Shown: positions 53,656 through 62,432, counted from the first letter of the stretch. The stretch: DNA of 64,000 bases from Sulfitobacter sp. SK011 (GCF_003352065.1 NZ_CP025803.1:3836001-3900000), one strand, 5' to 3'. Made by a program: numbers and translations. The notes: a model not told the origin generated them from the letters alone.

Positions 53656-54621
53656 TCATCCCCAAAGTACTGCCTCAGGCGGGTGCACACCAGCCTGATC
53701 ATATTTCAACGCATGATCCCGGTCTTCTGCCAACAAGAGCGGCCCGTCAAGGTCGACGACGTTGACCCCTTGCGCGACAAGCGTTGCCGGTGCCATCGCC
53801 AGAGACGACCCGACCATGCAACCGACCATCACGTCATAACCTTCGGCACGCGCGGCGTCGCGCAGTGCCAGCGCCTCGGTCAGCCCGCCGGCCTTGTCCA
53901 ATTTGATGTTCACCACATCGTATTTGCCTTTGAGTCCGGGCAGGCTTTCGCGATCATGACAGGATTCGTCAGCACAAACCGGGACCGGGCGCTGCATGCC
54001 AATCAGTGCATCATCTTCCCCTGCTGGCAGCGGCTGTTCCACAAGCGCCACACCAAGCCGCAACAGATGTGGCGCGAGGTCCGCATAGACCTCAGCGGAC
54101 CAGCCTTCGTTGGCATCTACAATAATGGTGGACGTGGGCGCACCTGCACGAACCGCCTCAAGCCTTGGCATATCATCGGGTGTGCCGAGCTTAATCTTCA
54201 ACAAGGGCCGAAACGCATGTTTGGCGGCCTGCGCCTGCATGGCCTCTGGCGTGTCCAAAGATAACGTATAGGCGGTAACCTCCGGCCCCGGAGTTTCTAA
54301 TCCAGCCAGCTCCCAGACGCGTTTTCCGGCCTGTTTGGCCGCCAAATCCCACAGCGCACAATCAACCGCATTTCGCGCAGCCCCGGCTGGCAATAGATCA
54401 TGGAGTTTTGCGCGGCTTACCGTGCTTGTCAGCCCTTCTATCTCAGCCGTCACAGAGTCCAATGTCTCATCATATCGGGCATAGGGCACACATTCGCCCC
54501 ATCCCGTAACGCCACCCTCAGTGATGCGCACGGTCAAAACTCGGGCTTCGGTACGTGATTCCCGCGATATCGCAAAAACCTGCGCCAGCTTAAATACATC
54601 CCGGCAGACTTCTATGCGCAT
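53656..54621 (-). CDS. Dipeptide epimerase (enolase superfamily, L-Ala-D/L-Glu type)
   Basis: A 321-residue enolase-superfamily enzyme. Active-site motifs are RPLLKIKLGTPDD with the two catalytic Lys of the KxK motif, IIVDANEGW with a metal-binding Asp, ALVEQPLP, and PVCADESCHD, then DVVNIKLDKAGGL with the other Lys. This set matches L-Ala-D/L-Glu epimerases. Related Roseobacter proteins are also named DgcA, an N-acetyl-D-glutamate racemase, but dgcN is not seen nearby. It starts at 54621 and is followed directly by the D-amino-acid aminotransferase. Both fit reuse of murein peptides. Confidence 0.86.
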   Translation of the reverse strand: MRIEVCRDVFKLAQVFAISRESRTEARVLTVRITEGGVTGWGECVPYARYDETLDSVTAEIEGLTSTVSRAKLHDLLPAGAARNAVDCALWDLAAKQAGKRVWELAGLETPGPEVTAYTLSLDTPEAMQAQAAKHAFRPLLKIKLGTPDDMPRLEAVRAGAPTSTIIVDANEGWSAEVYADLAPHLLRLGVALVEQPLPAGEDDALIGMQRPVPVCADESCHDRESLPGLKGKYDVVNIKLDKAGGLTEALALRDAARAEGYDVMVGCMVGSSLAMAPATLVAQGVNVVDLDGPLLLAEDRDHALKYDQAGVHPPEAVLWG

Positions 54622-54686
54622 GCCTATCCCCTATTGGTTAGTAGGAAACAAACCCGGCCCAGCGGCCAGACGCAAGGTCTAGATAA

Positions 54687-54744
54687 CTGCCAACTAGGCA
54701 CTGGCAGACCCTTAATGCTGCAGTTGCGAAATGCGCTTGCAGCA
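54687..54744. promoter_or_regulatory. Inverted repeats in the mcl1/epimerase intergenic region
   Basis: Two separate inverted repeats: CTGCCA (54687-54692) with TGGCAG (54702-54707), and TGCTGCA (54716-54722) with TGCAGCA (54738-54744). They lie between the divergent epimerase and mcl1 genes. Either could be an operator. The protein that binds them is unknown. Confidence 0.5.
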
Positions 54745-54812
54745 TATCGCGCAATTTTATAACAGTTGACACCAGTCAATCCGTAACAATCATTCGCCAA
54801 GGATCAGCCTTT

Positions 54813-55772
54813 ATGTCATTCCGCATCCAGCCAACCGCACCCGCACGCCCGAACCGCTGCCAGTTGTTCGGCCCGGGATCACGGCCGGCGCTGTTTGAAA
54901 AGATGGCGGCATCAGCGGCTGATGTCATTAACCTTGACCTCGAAGACAGCGTGGCCCCGTCTGACAAAGACAGCGCGCGCGCCAACATCATCGCGGCGAT
55001 CTCTGATGTGAACTGGGGCGACAAAACCCTGTCCGTTCGCATCAACGGTTTGGATACGCCCTATTGGTACCGTGACGTCGTCGATCTGATGGAACAGGCG
55101 GGCGACCGGCTCGATCAAATCATGATCCCGAAAGTCGGCTGTGCAGCGGATGTTTATGCCGTGGATGCCTTGGTCACAGCGATTGAAACAGCCAAGGGGC
55201 GGTCCAGGAAAATTTCATTCGAGGTCATCATCGAATCTGCGGCGGGAATCGCGCATGTCGAAGAGATCGCTGCAAGCTCGCCTCGATTGCAGGCCATGAG
55301 TTTGGGTGCTGCGGATTTTGCAGCCTCGATGGGGATGCAGACAACTGGCATCGGCGGGACGCAGGAGAATTACTATATGCTCCGGGACGGGGCGAAACAC
55401 TGGTCGGACCCCTGGCACTGGGCACAGGCCGCGATCGTGGCGGCCTGTCGCACGCACGGCGTTTTGCCCGTGGATGGCCCCTTTGGTGATTTTTCCGACG
55501 ATGACGGGTTCAGGGCACAGGCCCGCCGTTCGGCAACGCTGGGCATGGTCGGGAAATGGGCGATCCACCCAAAACAGATCGCGATCGCAAACGAGGTATT
55601 TACGCCCTCAGCAGAAGCCGTCTCCGAAGCCCGCGAGATTCTGGCCGCCATGGAGGCCGCCAAAGCCAAAGGCGAAGGGGCCACGGTCTATAAAGGGCGT
55701 CTGGTTGATATTGCCAGTATCAAACAGGCCGAAGTTATTGTGCGCCAATCAGAGATGATTGCCGGGAAATAG
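54813..55772 (+). CDS. mcl1: L-malyl-CoA/beta-methylmalyl-CoA lyase
   Basis: A 319-residue CoA lyase, almost a copy of the Rhodobacter Mcl1 I know. It cleaves L-malyl-CoA to acetyl-CoA and glyoxylate and beta-methylmalyl-CoA to propionyl-CoA and glyoxylate, a key step of the ethylmalonyl-CoA pathway. The motifs are NLDLEDSVAP with metal-binding Glu and Asp, RINGLDTPYWYRDVVDL, FEVIIESAAGIAHVEEIA with the catalytic Glu, and GKWAIHPKQIAIANEVFTPS. An ATG at 54813 follows AAGGATCAGCCTTT. It has its own upstream region with inverted repeats. Confidence 0.95.
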   Translation: MSFRIQPTAPARPNRCQLFGPGSRPALFEKMAASAADVINLDLEDSVAPSDKDSARANIIAAISDVNWGDKTLSVRINGLDTPYWYRDVVDLMEQAGDRLDQIMIPKVGCAADVYAVDALVTAIETAKGRSRKISFEVIIESAAGIAHVEEIAASSPRLQAMSLGAADFAASMGMQTTGIGGTQENYYMLRDGAKHWSDPWHWAQAAIVAACRTHGVLPVDGPFGDFSDDDGFRAQARRSATLGMVGKWAIHPKQIAIANEVFTPSAEAVSEAREILAAMEAAKAKGEGATVYKGRLVDIASIKQAEVIVRQSEMIAGK

Positions 55773-55776
55773 ACCG

Positions 55777-56229
55777 CTAAGCCCGTTCGTCTTTGGGCGA
55801 TCCCATTACGACATAGGACGTGATCCCATTCACTTGCGGCAGCGCGCCAAGCATGTCGGTGTGGAAGGATTTGTAGGCCCGCAAATCGGCGCATTCGACA
55901 CGCAAAAGGTACTCGATTGTCCCGGTAATGTTGTGGCACTCGACCACTTCGGGTGCGCGGGCAATGGCGCGTTCAAATGCTTCTTGGCTCGACTTGGAAT
56001 GGTCGCTGAGGCCGACACCAACATATGCCACAAACCCAGAACCAAGGGCGGTGCGATCCAGCACCGCACGGTACCCTGTGATGATGCCCTTCTTTTCCAG
56101 ATCCTGAACCCGGCGCAGGCAGGCAGAGGGTGAAAGACCAACCCGATCCGCAAGCTCAAGATTGCTGATCCGACCATTGCGGGACAGTTCGCGCAATATA
56201 TGTTCAGAAATTCGATCTAGAACGGCCAT
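55777..56229 (-). CDS. Lrp/AsnC-family regulator (probable LysE-pair regulator)
   Basis: A 150-residue regulator. The N-terminal helix-turn-helix is ISEHILRELSRNGRISNLELADRVGLSPSACLRRVQDLEKKG. The RAM domain has VECHNITGTIEYLLRVECADLRAYK. The ATG at 56229 (MAVLDRISEHI) is chosen over a longer open frame. Divergent to the LysE exporter, it is the common pair in which an amino acid induces its own efflux. That role is inferred. Confidence 0.88.
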   Translation of the reverse strand: MAVLDRISEHILRELSRNGRISNLELADRVGLSPSACLRRVQDLEKKGIITGYRAVLDRTALGSGFVAYVGVGLSDHSKSSQEAFERAIARAPEVVECHNITGTIEYLLRVECADLRAYKSFHTDMLGALPQVNGITSYVVMGSPKDERA

Positions 56230-56302
56230 AGATTGTGATCTTTCGATTATTACGATGCATTTCACAATTTATCAGCGCAGAACTTAAGTCAAACATTGCG
56301 TC

Positions 56303-56902
56303 ATGGATTATGATGTCTTACCCGCGCTTGCACTTTTCGCCTTTGTCAGCTCCGCCACGCCGGGGCCCAACAACCTGATGCTCATGGCATCGGGGGCGAA
56401 TTACGGTTTTCGCCGCACCATTCCGCACATGCTGGGCATATCTATCGGGTTTCTGGTTTTGATGCTGCTCACTGGTGTTGGCCTCGTCCGGGTTTTTGAA
56501 ATCTATCCAGCCATTTATACCGCCCTCACGGTGCTGAGCATTGCCTATCTGCTTTATCTGGCATGGAAAATTGCCAATGCAGCACCGGTCAAAGAACGGC
56601 AAGCAACCGGTCAGCCAATGACGTTTCTACAGGCAGCAGCGTTCCAGTGGGTCAACCCCAAGGCTTGGGCGATGGCGTTGACCGGGATCACCGTTTACGT
56701 CGCCGATGGCGGGGCGATGATGTTATTTGCGGCGGCGGTTCTTTTTGCGTCGGTCAACCTGCCGTCCGTGACAATATGGACGGTGCTGGGCCAGCAAATG
56801 GCCCGTTTTCTGACCAACCCCTCGCGCCTGCGCATGTTTAACTGGACAATGGCGGCGCTGTTGATTGCCTCGCTCTATCCGGTCTTGTCGATGATTGGTT
56901 AA
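56303..56902 (+). CDS. LysE-family amino-acid exporter
   Basis: A 199-residue inner-membrane transporter with six hydrophobic helices. It begins MDYDVLPALALFAFVSSATPGPNNLML, the LysE/RhtB signature. The QWVNPKAWAMALTGI segment in the middle is also typical. It probably exports an amino acid or homoserine lactone-type compound. The cognate Lrp-type regulator is divergent from it. Its end overlaps that of the next, minus-strand gene by four bases. Confidence 0.9.
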   Translation: MDYDVLPALALFAFVSSATPGPNNLMLMASGANYGFRRTIPHMLGISIGFLVLMLLTGVGLVRVFEIYPAIYTALTVLSIAYLLYLAWKIANAAPVKERQATGQPMTFLQAAAFQWVNPKAWAMALTGITVYVADGGAMMLFAAAVLFASVNLPSVTIWTVLGQQMARFLTNPSRLRMFNWTMAALLIASLYPVLSMIG

Positions 56903-57336
56903 TAATCTCGAACAGCAATCTGACCCAAATCACATAATTGCCGGCAGTCAGACGCATCATGACCGATATCTTCTGACAGCAGCACGAAGTCCGCACCCGG
57001 CCCGTCAAAACGATAGTCATCACATTGCCCATCATCGGGCCATTCAGACTTGTCATCGCCAAAGTTGATCGCGCTGCATTGGGTCGCGGCCTTTGCCGCA
57101 GCAAAATCCCAGATCATCAGTTTACCCGCGTCAAAGCCGGCTTTGCAGTCGGTCGCATCATGGCCAATGTCATCGCGGTCCAAGCCCTGCGCCATCCCCG
57201 CGCCCCGAAAACGGCGGTCATCACATTCACCATCATTCGACCATTGGCTCGCATCATCGCCAAAGTTGATCGATTGCGCCAACACGGCGGCTGGGGCAAC
57301 GGACGCAATCGCCGCAACGAGAAGTCTAAGGTTCAT
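56899..57336 (-). CDS. Secreted protein with two tandem Cys-rich repeats
   Basis: A 145-residue exported protein. The signal peptide spans about 1-20. Two repeats 67 residues apart each read INFGDDxSxW, DGxCDDxRF and DIGHDAxDC (repeat one: 23-28, 35-43, 56-64; repeat two: 90-95, 102-110, 123-131). The paired Asp and Cys suggest disulfides or calcium binding. A further Cys pair is in the linker and near the end. I recognise the repeat type as an alphaproteobacterial one but not the function. The GGAG before the ATG at 57334-57336 decides the start. It is convergent with the LysE gene. Confidence 0.78.
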   Translation of the reverse strand: MNLRLLVAAIASVAPAAVLAQSINFGDDASQWSNDGECDDRRFRGAGMAQGLDRDDIGHDATDCKAGFDAGKLMIWDFAAAKAATQCSAINFGDDKSEWPDDGQCDDYRFDGPGADFVLLSEDIGHDASDCRQLCDLGQIAVRDY

Positions 57337-57434
57337 TGTCATCTCCAATTTATTCTCAGGCTACGCATTTAACCGCGCGTTGCAAACTGCCCAAATCAGC
57401 GCCATATAACAGGGATCAGAAGTCGGAGCACGCA

Positions 57435-58397
57435 ATGACCCAATACCTTGATTTCGAGAAACCACTGGCCGAGATTGAAGGCAAAGCAGAAGAGCTGCGC
57501 GCCATTGCGCGGACAAATCCCGAGACGGATACCACTGCGGAAGCCAAAGCGTTGGATGTCAAAGCGGCGGCCATACTTGATGAATTGTACAGTTCACTGA
57601 CCCCCTGGCGTAAATGCCAGGTCGCACGCCACCCTGAGCGGCCCCATTGTAAAGACTACATTGAAGCGCTGTTTACCGAATATACGCCATTGGCAGGTGA
57701 TCGGAATTTTGCGGACGACTTGGCCGTGATGGGCGGTTTGGCACGGTTTAATGACACGCCTGTGATGGTGATCGGCCACGAAAAAGGCAACGATACCAAA
57801 TCCCGGATTGAGCGGAATTTTGGCATGGCCCGACCCGAAGGATACCGCAAGGCCGTGCGCCTGATGGAACTTGCAGGTAAGTTTAACCTGCCCGTGATCA
57901 CGCTGGTCGACACGCCCGGTGCCTATCCCGGCAAAGGGGCCGAGGAACGTGGGCAATCAGAAGCAATTGCACGGTCCACAGAAAAATGTTTGCAGATCGG
58001 CGTGCCGTTGATCAGCGTCATTATCGGAGAAGGCGGTTCAGGCGGGGCGGTTGCATTTGCCACGGCAAACCGGGTCGCGATGCTGGAACATGCTGTGTAT
58101 TCCGTGATCACCCCGGAAGGCTGCGCGTCGATCCTCTGGAAAGATTCAGAAAAAATGCGTGAGGCGGCAGAGGCAATGCGGCTGACCGCAGATGACCTGA
58201 TGAAACTGGGTGTAACGGACCAGATTATCAAAGAACCCAAGGGCGGTGCCCACCGCGACGCCGCGATGACGATCAAATCGGTCGGTGTGGCTATCGCTGC
58301 GATGCTCAAAGAACTCAGCGGCAAAGACGGCAAAACGCTTGTCGCGGACCGTCGCCGCAAATACCTCGACATCGGCGGCAAAGGGCTGGCTGCCTGA
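57435..58397 (+). CDS. accA: Acetyl-CoA carboxylase carboxyltransferase subunit alpha
   Basis: A 320-residue subunit that, with AccD, moves the carboxyl group from biotin to acetyl-CoA. It begins [22 protein letters not shown]. The core segments are [60 protein letters not shown] and the crotonase-like [23 protein letters not shown] and [27 protein letters not shown] precedes ATG at 57435. It stands alone; accBC and accD are not in the window. Confidence 0.95.
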   Translation: MTQYLDFEKPLAEIEGKAEELRAIARTNPETDTTAEAKALDVKAAAILDELYSSLTPWRKCQVARHPERPHCKDYIEALFTEYTPLAGDRNFADDLAVMGGLARFNDTPVMVIGHEKGNDTKSRIERNFGMARPEGYRKAVRLMELAGKFNLPVITLVDTPGAYPGKGAEERGQSEAIARSTEKCLQIGVPLISVIIGEGGSGGAVAFATANRVAMLEHAVYSVITPEGCASILWKDSEKMREAAEAMRLTADDLMKLGVTDQIIKEPKGGAHRDAAMTIKSVGVAIAAMLKELSGKDGKTLVADRRRKYLDIGGKGLAA

Positions 58398-58535
58398 CGA
58401 TAGATCCAGAGTATTGCGCAACGATACCAGTCGAAAACCTTAGATACTTTGCATCGTTTCGTGACAGCATCGATTGATGATGATCCGCCCGCTTAGGGCT
58501 GACGCGTTGCCGAAATTGACCAACTTGCCACCAAT

Positions 58536-58551
58536 CATGTGATATCACGTG
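58536..58551. promoter_or_regulatory. Near-perfect 16-base palindrome in the accA / secreted-protein gap
   Basis: CATGTGATATCACGTG is symmetrical except for one base pair. It lies about 105 bases before the ATG at 58656. It may be a regulator-binding site for the downstream gene. Confidence 0.4.
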
Positions 58552-58655
58552 AATTGCAATAGCGCCCAATCGTGCCGATATTATGAGCAGAGGAGGTGTG
58601 ATTTCGCCTCTGTGATCTGCCTCCTTGTCCTTGAGAAATGGAAAAGGAGAGTGTC

Positions 58656-58961
58656 ATGTACAAGCGTATTATCACTGCCGGTCTGCTGTTCGGGATGGCC
58701 TGCACAGGCCCGCCAGCCCATGCGATGACCTGTATGCCGCGCGCGGAATTGGTGTCAAAATTGACAACAGCATATACTGAAACCTTGACCGCGAGGGGGC
58801 TGCAGAACGCAAGATCCATCGTAGAAATTTGGGCATCCGCAGAAACCGGCAGCTATACAATCTTTGTCAGCCGGGCGGATGGGATCAGTTGTGTTCTCTC
58901 TGCTGGCACACATTGGCTTGCCGAAACGCCAGTCGCCACAAAAAAAGGTGCGGCAGGTTAA
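58656..58961 (+). CDS. Small secreted protein of unknown function
   Basis: A 101-residue exported protein. It has a signal peptide of about 23 residues (MYKRIITAGLLFGMACTGPP then AHA). The mature part has two Cys, in MTCMPRAEL and GISCVLSAG, that could bridge, and the charged helix LVSKLTTAYTETLTARGLQNARSIVEIWAS between them. The stretch SYTIFVSRADGISCVL looks like a beta-sheet. I do not recognise a family. AAGGAGAG precedes the ATG at 58656. A leader with a palindrome and a CAGAGG/CCTCTG hairpin is in front. Confidence 0.65.
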   Translation: MYKRIITAGLLFGMACTGPPAHAMTCMPRAELVSKLTTAYTETLTARGLQNARSIVEIWASAETGSYTIFVSRADGISCVLSAGTHWLAETPVATKKGAAG

Positions 58962-59010
58962 ACGCGCCCTGAGTGCCGACGTGAACTGATGCGTCAACAT
59001 CGTTGGCGCG

Positions 59011-59487
59011 TCAGGGATGTCCAGCGCAAGTGCTGTCAAACTTCATCCTGAACCGCGGTCCAGGTGCGGGGGCCTCTGAAAAGCCGGCGGTCAGGTACAT
59101 GGCCTGCGCCGCCTTATTTTCCGGGTGCGTGCCAACCATCATGTACCGACAGCCCTGCCGCTTTGAGTGATCAATCGCAGCCGTAATCAACTTTTGCCCG
59201 ATGCCCTGCCCCCGCGCCGAAGGCTTAACGAACAGATGGTGCATATCCATGCCACGCACACCAAACTGAAGCTGCGTCAAAGGACATAATGCAGCGTAGC
59301 CCAAAAGGTTTTCTGACTGCTCCGCTACGATCAGCGTGATCCATGGGGTGTCGCCCAAAGTGTCGCGCTTGAGCGCATCAAGCGTCAATGTCGACGTATC
59401 GTGATGATGGGCGGCAAGCACATGGATCATGGGCAGAACATCGGGCAGCTCTTTGGCCTCGGCCAATCGGATGGATACATCAGGCAT
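59011..59487 (-). CDS. GNAT-family N-acetyltransferase
   Basis: A 158-residue acyltransferase of the GNAT fold. The acetyl-CoA loop is LFVKPSARGQGIGQKLI (Q/RxxGxG/A). A HHHDTSTLTLDALKRDTLGDTPW segment is in the N-terminal half, and the C-terminal half holds CRYMMVGTHPENKAAQAMYLTAGF, the usual end. Substrate unknown. It is isolated in a gap between the secreted protein and the GntR gene, on the minus strand. Confidence 0.85.
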   Translation of the reverse strand: MPDVSIRLAEAKELPDVLPMIHVLAAHHHDTSTLTLDALKRDTLGDTPWITLIVAEQSENLLGYAALCPLTQLQFGVRGMDMHHLFVKPSARGQGIGQKLITAAIDHSKRQGCRYMMVGTHPENKAAQAMYLTAGFSEAPAPGPRFRMKFDSTCAGHP

Positions 59488-59652
59488 GTCAGTCTTTCTA
59501 ACTGTGCACCAAAGACGACAAAGGCCGCGCGATGGCGGCTTGGGTAAGTTAATACAGGAAAAGGGTGCCGCGTTCAGGTGAAGCGGCGTTAATAACGCGC
59601 GATTTTCAAGGCGTTGATCATCGCGACAGGATGCCGCGAAGTTTTGCGTTCG

Positions 59653-60303
59653 TCAACTCGCCAACATCCGCAGGCCCTGCGTCACATCCGACCGCACGGC
59701 AAGCCGCAAACCCGGTTCATCCCCGGCCCGCAATGCCGCTATGATCAGACGGTGAAACTGTGGTGGCTCAGTCTGGCGAAGACGGCCATAAAGGGCGCGC
59801 ATGGTTGGACCCATCTGCAACCACACGGTCTCAGCCATTGCCAACATCGCGGGGGCCTGCGCGCGCAGATACAAGGTGCGGTGAAACTCCAGGTTCGTGC
59901 GAATATAACTGACCGCATCGCGATGGGCGACCGCTTCGGCCACGGCACCGTTGATGGTTTGCAACCGTTCAATCAACGCCATATGCGCACGCGGCAATGC
60001 GCGGCTGGCAAGCTCTACTTCGATCAACGCCCGCAAGGCGGCCAGTTCCTCGATCCGTTCATTGCTCAGCTCAGGCGTCGAAATGCGACCCGACGAGGAA
60101 ATGGTAAGCGCCCCTTCTGCCGCCAACCTGCGCACAGCCTCGCGCGCTGGCGTCATCGACACGTCGAATTGTTTGCCGATACCGCGCAGGGTCAGCGCGT
60201 GCCCTGGCGGCAGATCGCCGTGCATGATCCGGCTACGCAGTCGACGATATACAAGGTCATGCGCAGGAATGGTGGTGTCAAGCGGGCGCGGTGTCAGGTT
60301 CAT
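59653..60303 (-). CDS. GntR-family regulator (FCD type)
   Basis: A 216-residue transcription factor. The N-terminal winged helix-turn-helix is LVYRRLRSRIMHGDLPPGHALTLRGIGKQFDVSMTPAREAVRRLAAEGAL. The C-terminal FCD ligand-binding domain is all-helical and includes LRALIEVELASRALPRA and SYIRTNLEFHRTLYLRA with the metal-binding His. Such proteins respond to carboxylic acids or sugar acids. ATG at 60303 is preferred over a longer frame, since it gives a family-typical start. It is divergent from the CHAP lipoprotein gene; a regulatory link is only a possibility. Confidence 0.86.
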   Translation of the reverse strand: MNLTPRPLDTTIPAHDLVYRRLRSRIMHGDLPPGHALTLRGIGKQFDVSMTPAREAVRRLAAEGALTISSSGRISTPELSNERIEELAALRALIEVELASRALPRAHMALIERLQTINGAVAEAVAHRDAVSYIRTNLEFHRTLYLRAQAPAMLAMAETVWLQMGPTMRALYGRLRQTEPPQFHRLIIAALRAGDEPGLRLAVRSDVTQGLRMLAS

Positions 60304-60533
60304 GCCAAAGGTGTGATCACAAATGCAGGCGGGGTCAAGCGGCCCAAATCTGCAGCCCTGCTTTGGCACGCACAAAAGCTGTCGTTTCAATTTGTAGTAT
60401 CGCGACACCCGTTCGGCGAAAATCTGCCCACACGGATAACACCACTTTGAGGTTTAGCATAAATCATAGATGTTCCGCCCGGAGGCGAGTCAGGTCATGT
60501 CCGCCACGAAACAGAAGATTCTTCGGGGGGAAT

Positions 60534-61076
60534 ATGAGCGTGAAACACGCCCGTCGGCCAGTGGGCCTGTCCATTTTGTGCGCTGCACTTCTTTTCATCG
60601 CCGCATGTTCAACACCATCTCAAAACGTACCGTCACTGTCATCGGTGGAACTTGATCCACAACGTCAACAATTGGCGCTGATGGAAGTTCAGCAACTCCA
60701 GTCAAAAGGCAGCCGGGTTTGGTGTGTGCCGTTTGCCCGCAACGTCAGTGGCGTGCAGATTCGCGGCAATGCGAATACATGGTGGGGCAAAGCCACCGGG
60801 ATTTATGACAAGGGCAAACAACCTCTGGTCGGGGCTGTCATGGCGTTTCGCAAAACCAGCAAACTGCCAATGGGCCATGTTGCCGTCGTGTCCGAAGTTG
60901 TATCAGAGCGCGAAATTCGCGTGGATCATGCCAACTGGAAGCGCAACAAAGTGTCGCTGAAGATGGACGTGATTGATGTGTCAGAAAATAACGACTGGTC
61001 CGCAGTGCGCCTGAAAAGCCAACCAACAGCCTTTGGCAGCGTCTATCCAATCACGGGCTTCATCTATCCCGAATGA
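60534..61076 (+). CDS. CHAP-domain lipoprotein
   Basis: A 180-residue lipoprotein with the lipobox FIAAC (Cys25). A short linker is followed by a CHAP (NlpC/P60-like amidase) domain with RVWCVPFARN (Cys64, nucleophile) and MGHVAVVSE (His115). NTWWGKA is the typical aromatic start of the fold. The family cleaves peptidoglycan crosslinks or stem peptides in the periplasm. The GGGGGAAT ribosome site decides the ATG at 60534. It is divergent from the GntR gene, and the stop is two bases before the end of the convergent metallopeptidase gene. Confidence 0.85.
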   Translation: MSVKHARRPVGLSILCAALLFIAACSTPSQNVPSLSSVELDPQRQQLALMEVQQLQSKGSRVWCVPFARNVSGVQIRGNANTWWGKATGIYDKGKQPLVGAVMAFRKTSKLPMGHVAVVSEVVSEREIRVDHANWKRNKVSLKMDVIDVSENNDWSAVRLKSQPTAFGSVYPITGFIYPE

Positions 61077-61078
61077 GA

Positions 61079-61765
61079 TCAAAACTGGTAGCGGTGTAGA
61101 TCGCTGCCATGTTTTTTGAGCCATCGGCGCGGCGGCTTGTAATCTCCGTATATCCGCTCAACCTCTGCCCAGAATGCGGCTGAATGATTCATCTGTGCCA
61201 GATGCGCGACCTCATGGGCCGCGACATAGTCCAGCACTTCTGGCGGGGTCATGATCAACCGCCACGAAAACATCAGGCCACCGTCTGATGTACACGACCC
61301 CCAACGAGACCGTGTATCGCGCATGGTAAGGCGGTTGTAGGGTTTGCCCAGAAGCGCGGCATAATCATCACATGCCCCAGCCAGACGGTCTCGTGCCACC
61401 TCGCGCAGATATGCAGCCAGACGTTTGGGAACGCGGTCCTCAGGTCCGGGCACCGCAACCTCATTCAGTCCAATGGATACGGAACGCCCGCGCCCTTGTG
61501 TGACGGTCAACAACTGCCCTCCCACCGGCAATTGCGCACCCAATTTAACCTGCACATCGGCACCGCGGGCCTCCAGATGCTTGCGAATCCAATCTTCCTT
61601 GGTACGGGCAAAGTTCAATGCCTCACACTCAGCAAGCCGTATTGGCATGGTTAATGTCACCCGTCCGTCCAATTGAGAGATGCGCAAAGAAATGCGCCGT
61701 GCCCGCGGCGAACGCCGCAGGATCAGGGGGATCGGGGGATCACCGGGCAGGATAGGGTCGCTCAT
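61079..61765 (-). CDS. YgjP/SprT-like metallopeptidase (DUF45)
   Basis: A 228-residue protein of the YgjP (DUF45) family. The zinc site is H184-E-V-A-H188 with the third ligand His194 in MNHSAAFW. The segments RLTMRDTRSRWGSCTSDGGLMFSWRLIM before it and YKPPRRWLKKHG after it are the usual signature. The N-terminal part reads SPRARRISLRI. It is a predicted metal-dependent peptidase of unknown target. ATG at 61763-61765 has GGAGAG upstream, and the longer frame through it is not needed. Confidence 0.9.
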   Translation of the reverse strand: MSDPILPGDPPIPLILRRSPRARRISLRISQLDGRVTLTMPIRLAECEALNFARTKEDWIRKHLEARGADVQVKLGAQLPVGGQLLTVTQGRGRSVSIGLNEVAVPGPEDRVPKRLAAYLREVARDRLAGACDDYAALLGKPYNRLTMRDTRSRWGSCTSDGGLMFSWRLIMTPPEVLDYVAAHEVAHLAQMNHSAAFWAEVERIYGDYKPPRRWLKKHGSDLHRYQF

Positions 61766-61889
61766 CTGCGGATTCTCTCCGAACCAAGGGTGGCCAAAGC
61801 CTTTGACACTGCCTATCTCATATGGCACTTGGCCAGAATCATAAAGCTGATCATCTACACGCAACCGCAATTTGAAGAAGGGGTGTTTC

Positions 61890-62222
61890 ATGCCCAACGA
61901 AGAATGGGGAACCAAGCGCCTGTGCCCCACAACGGGCAAGCGCTTCTATGACCTCAATAAGAATCCCATCGTCAGCCCCTATACCGGCGAAGTGCTGGAA
62001 GTTGACGCAGCCAAGTCGCGCATGATCGCGGCAGATGCCGAGGATGCTGTCACAGCCAAGGCCAAGGAAGCCAAGGTCGAGGACGACGACGATGATATCA
62101 TTGATGATGATGACGTCGATGTGGATCTGGATGACGACATTCTGGATGACGACGACGACGATGAAGACACAGTGCCGCTGGATGACATCGCCGACGTTGT
62201 AACCAACGACGACGAAGATTAA
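61890..62222 (+). CDS. FYDLN acid-domain protein (TIGR02300)
   Basis: A 110-residue alphaproteobacterial protein. The N-terminal 45 residues are the conserved part: EEWGTKRLCPTTGKRFYDLN, KNPIVSPYTGEVLEVD. The C-terminal half is extraordinarily acidic, with runs of Asp (DDDDDIIDDDDVDVDLDDD). There is one Cys in the LCPTTGKRFYDLN segment, which looks like a partial zinc-ribbon. Function unknown; the tail suggests binding to basic partners or nucleic-acid-mimic behaviour. GAAGGGG precedes the ATG. It is divergent from the metallopeptidase gene. Confidence 0.93.
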   Translation: MPNEEWGTKRLCPTTGKRFYDLNKNPIVSPYTGEVLEVDAAKSRMIAADAEDAVTAKAKEAKVEDDDDDIIDDDDVDVDLDDDILDDDDDDEDTVPLDDIADVVTNDDED

Positions 62223-62356
62223 CCACAGACGACAATTAAGAATACTTGTGGGCGGGATCCGATTTTTCACTTGATCCCGCCCGCGCTTGCGCCTACTTAC
62301 GCGCCACTTACCCGGGCCACCCGCCCGGATACCAATACGGACCCTTGGTCCTATTT

Positions 62357-62432
62357 GGGGCATTAGCTCAGCTGGGAGAGCGCCTGCATGGCATGCAGGA
62401 GGTCAGCGGTTCGATCCCGCTATGCTCCACCA
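62357..62432 (+). tRNA. tRNA-Ala (anticodon GGC)
   Basis: A 76-base cloverleaf including the encoded CCA. Acceptor GGGGCAT pairs with ATGCTCC; the D-arm has TAGCTCAGCTGGGAGAGC; the anticodon arm CCTGC-ATGGCAT-GCAGG shows anticodon GGC; and the T-arm holds GGTTCGATCCC. All arms pair. Confidence 0.97.
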
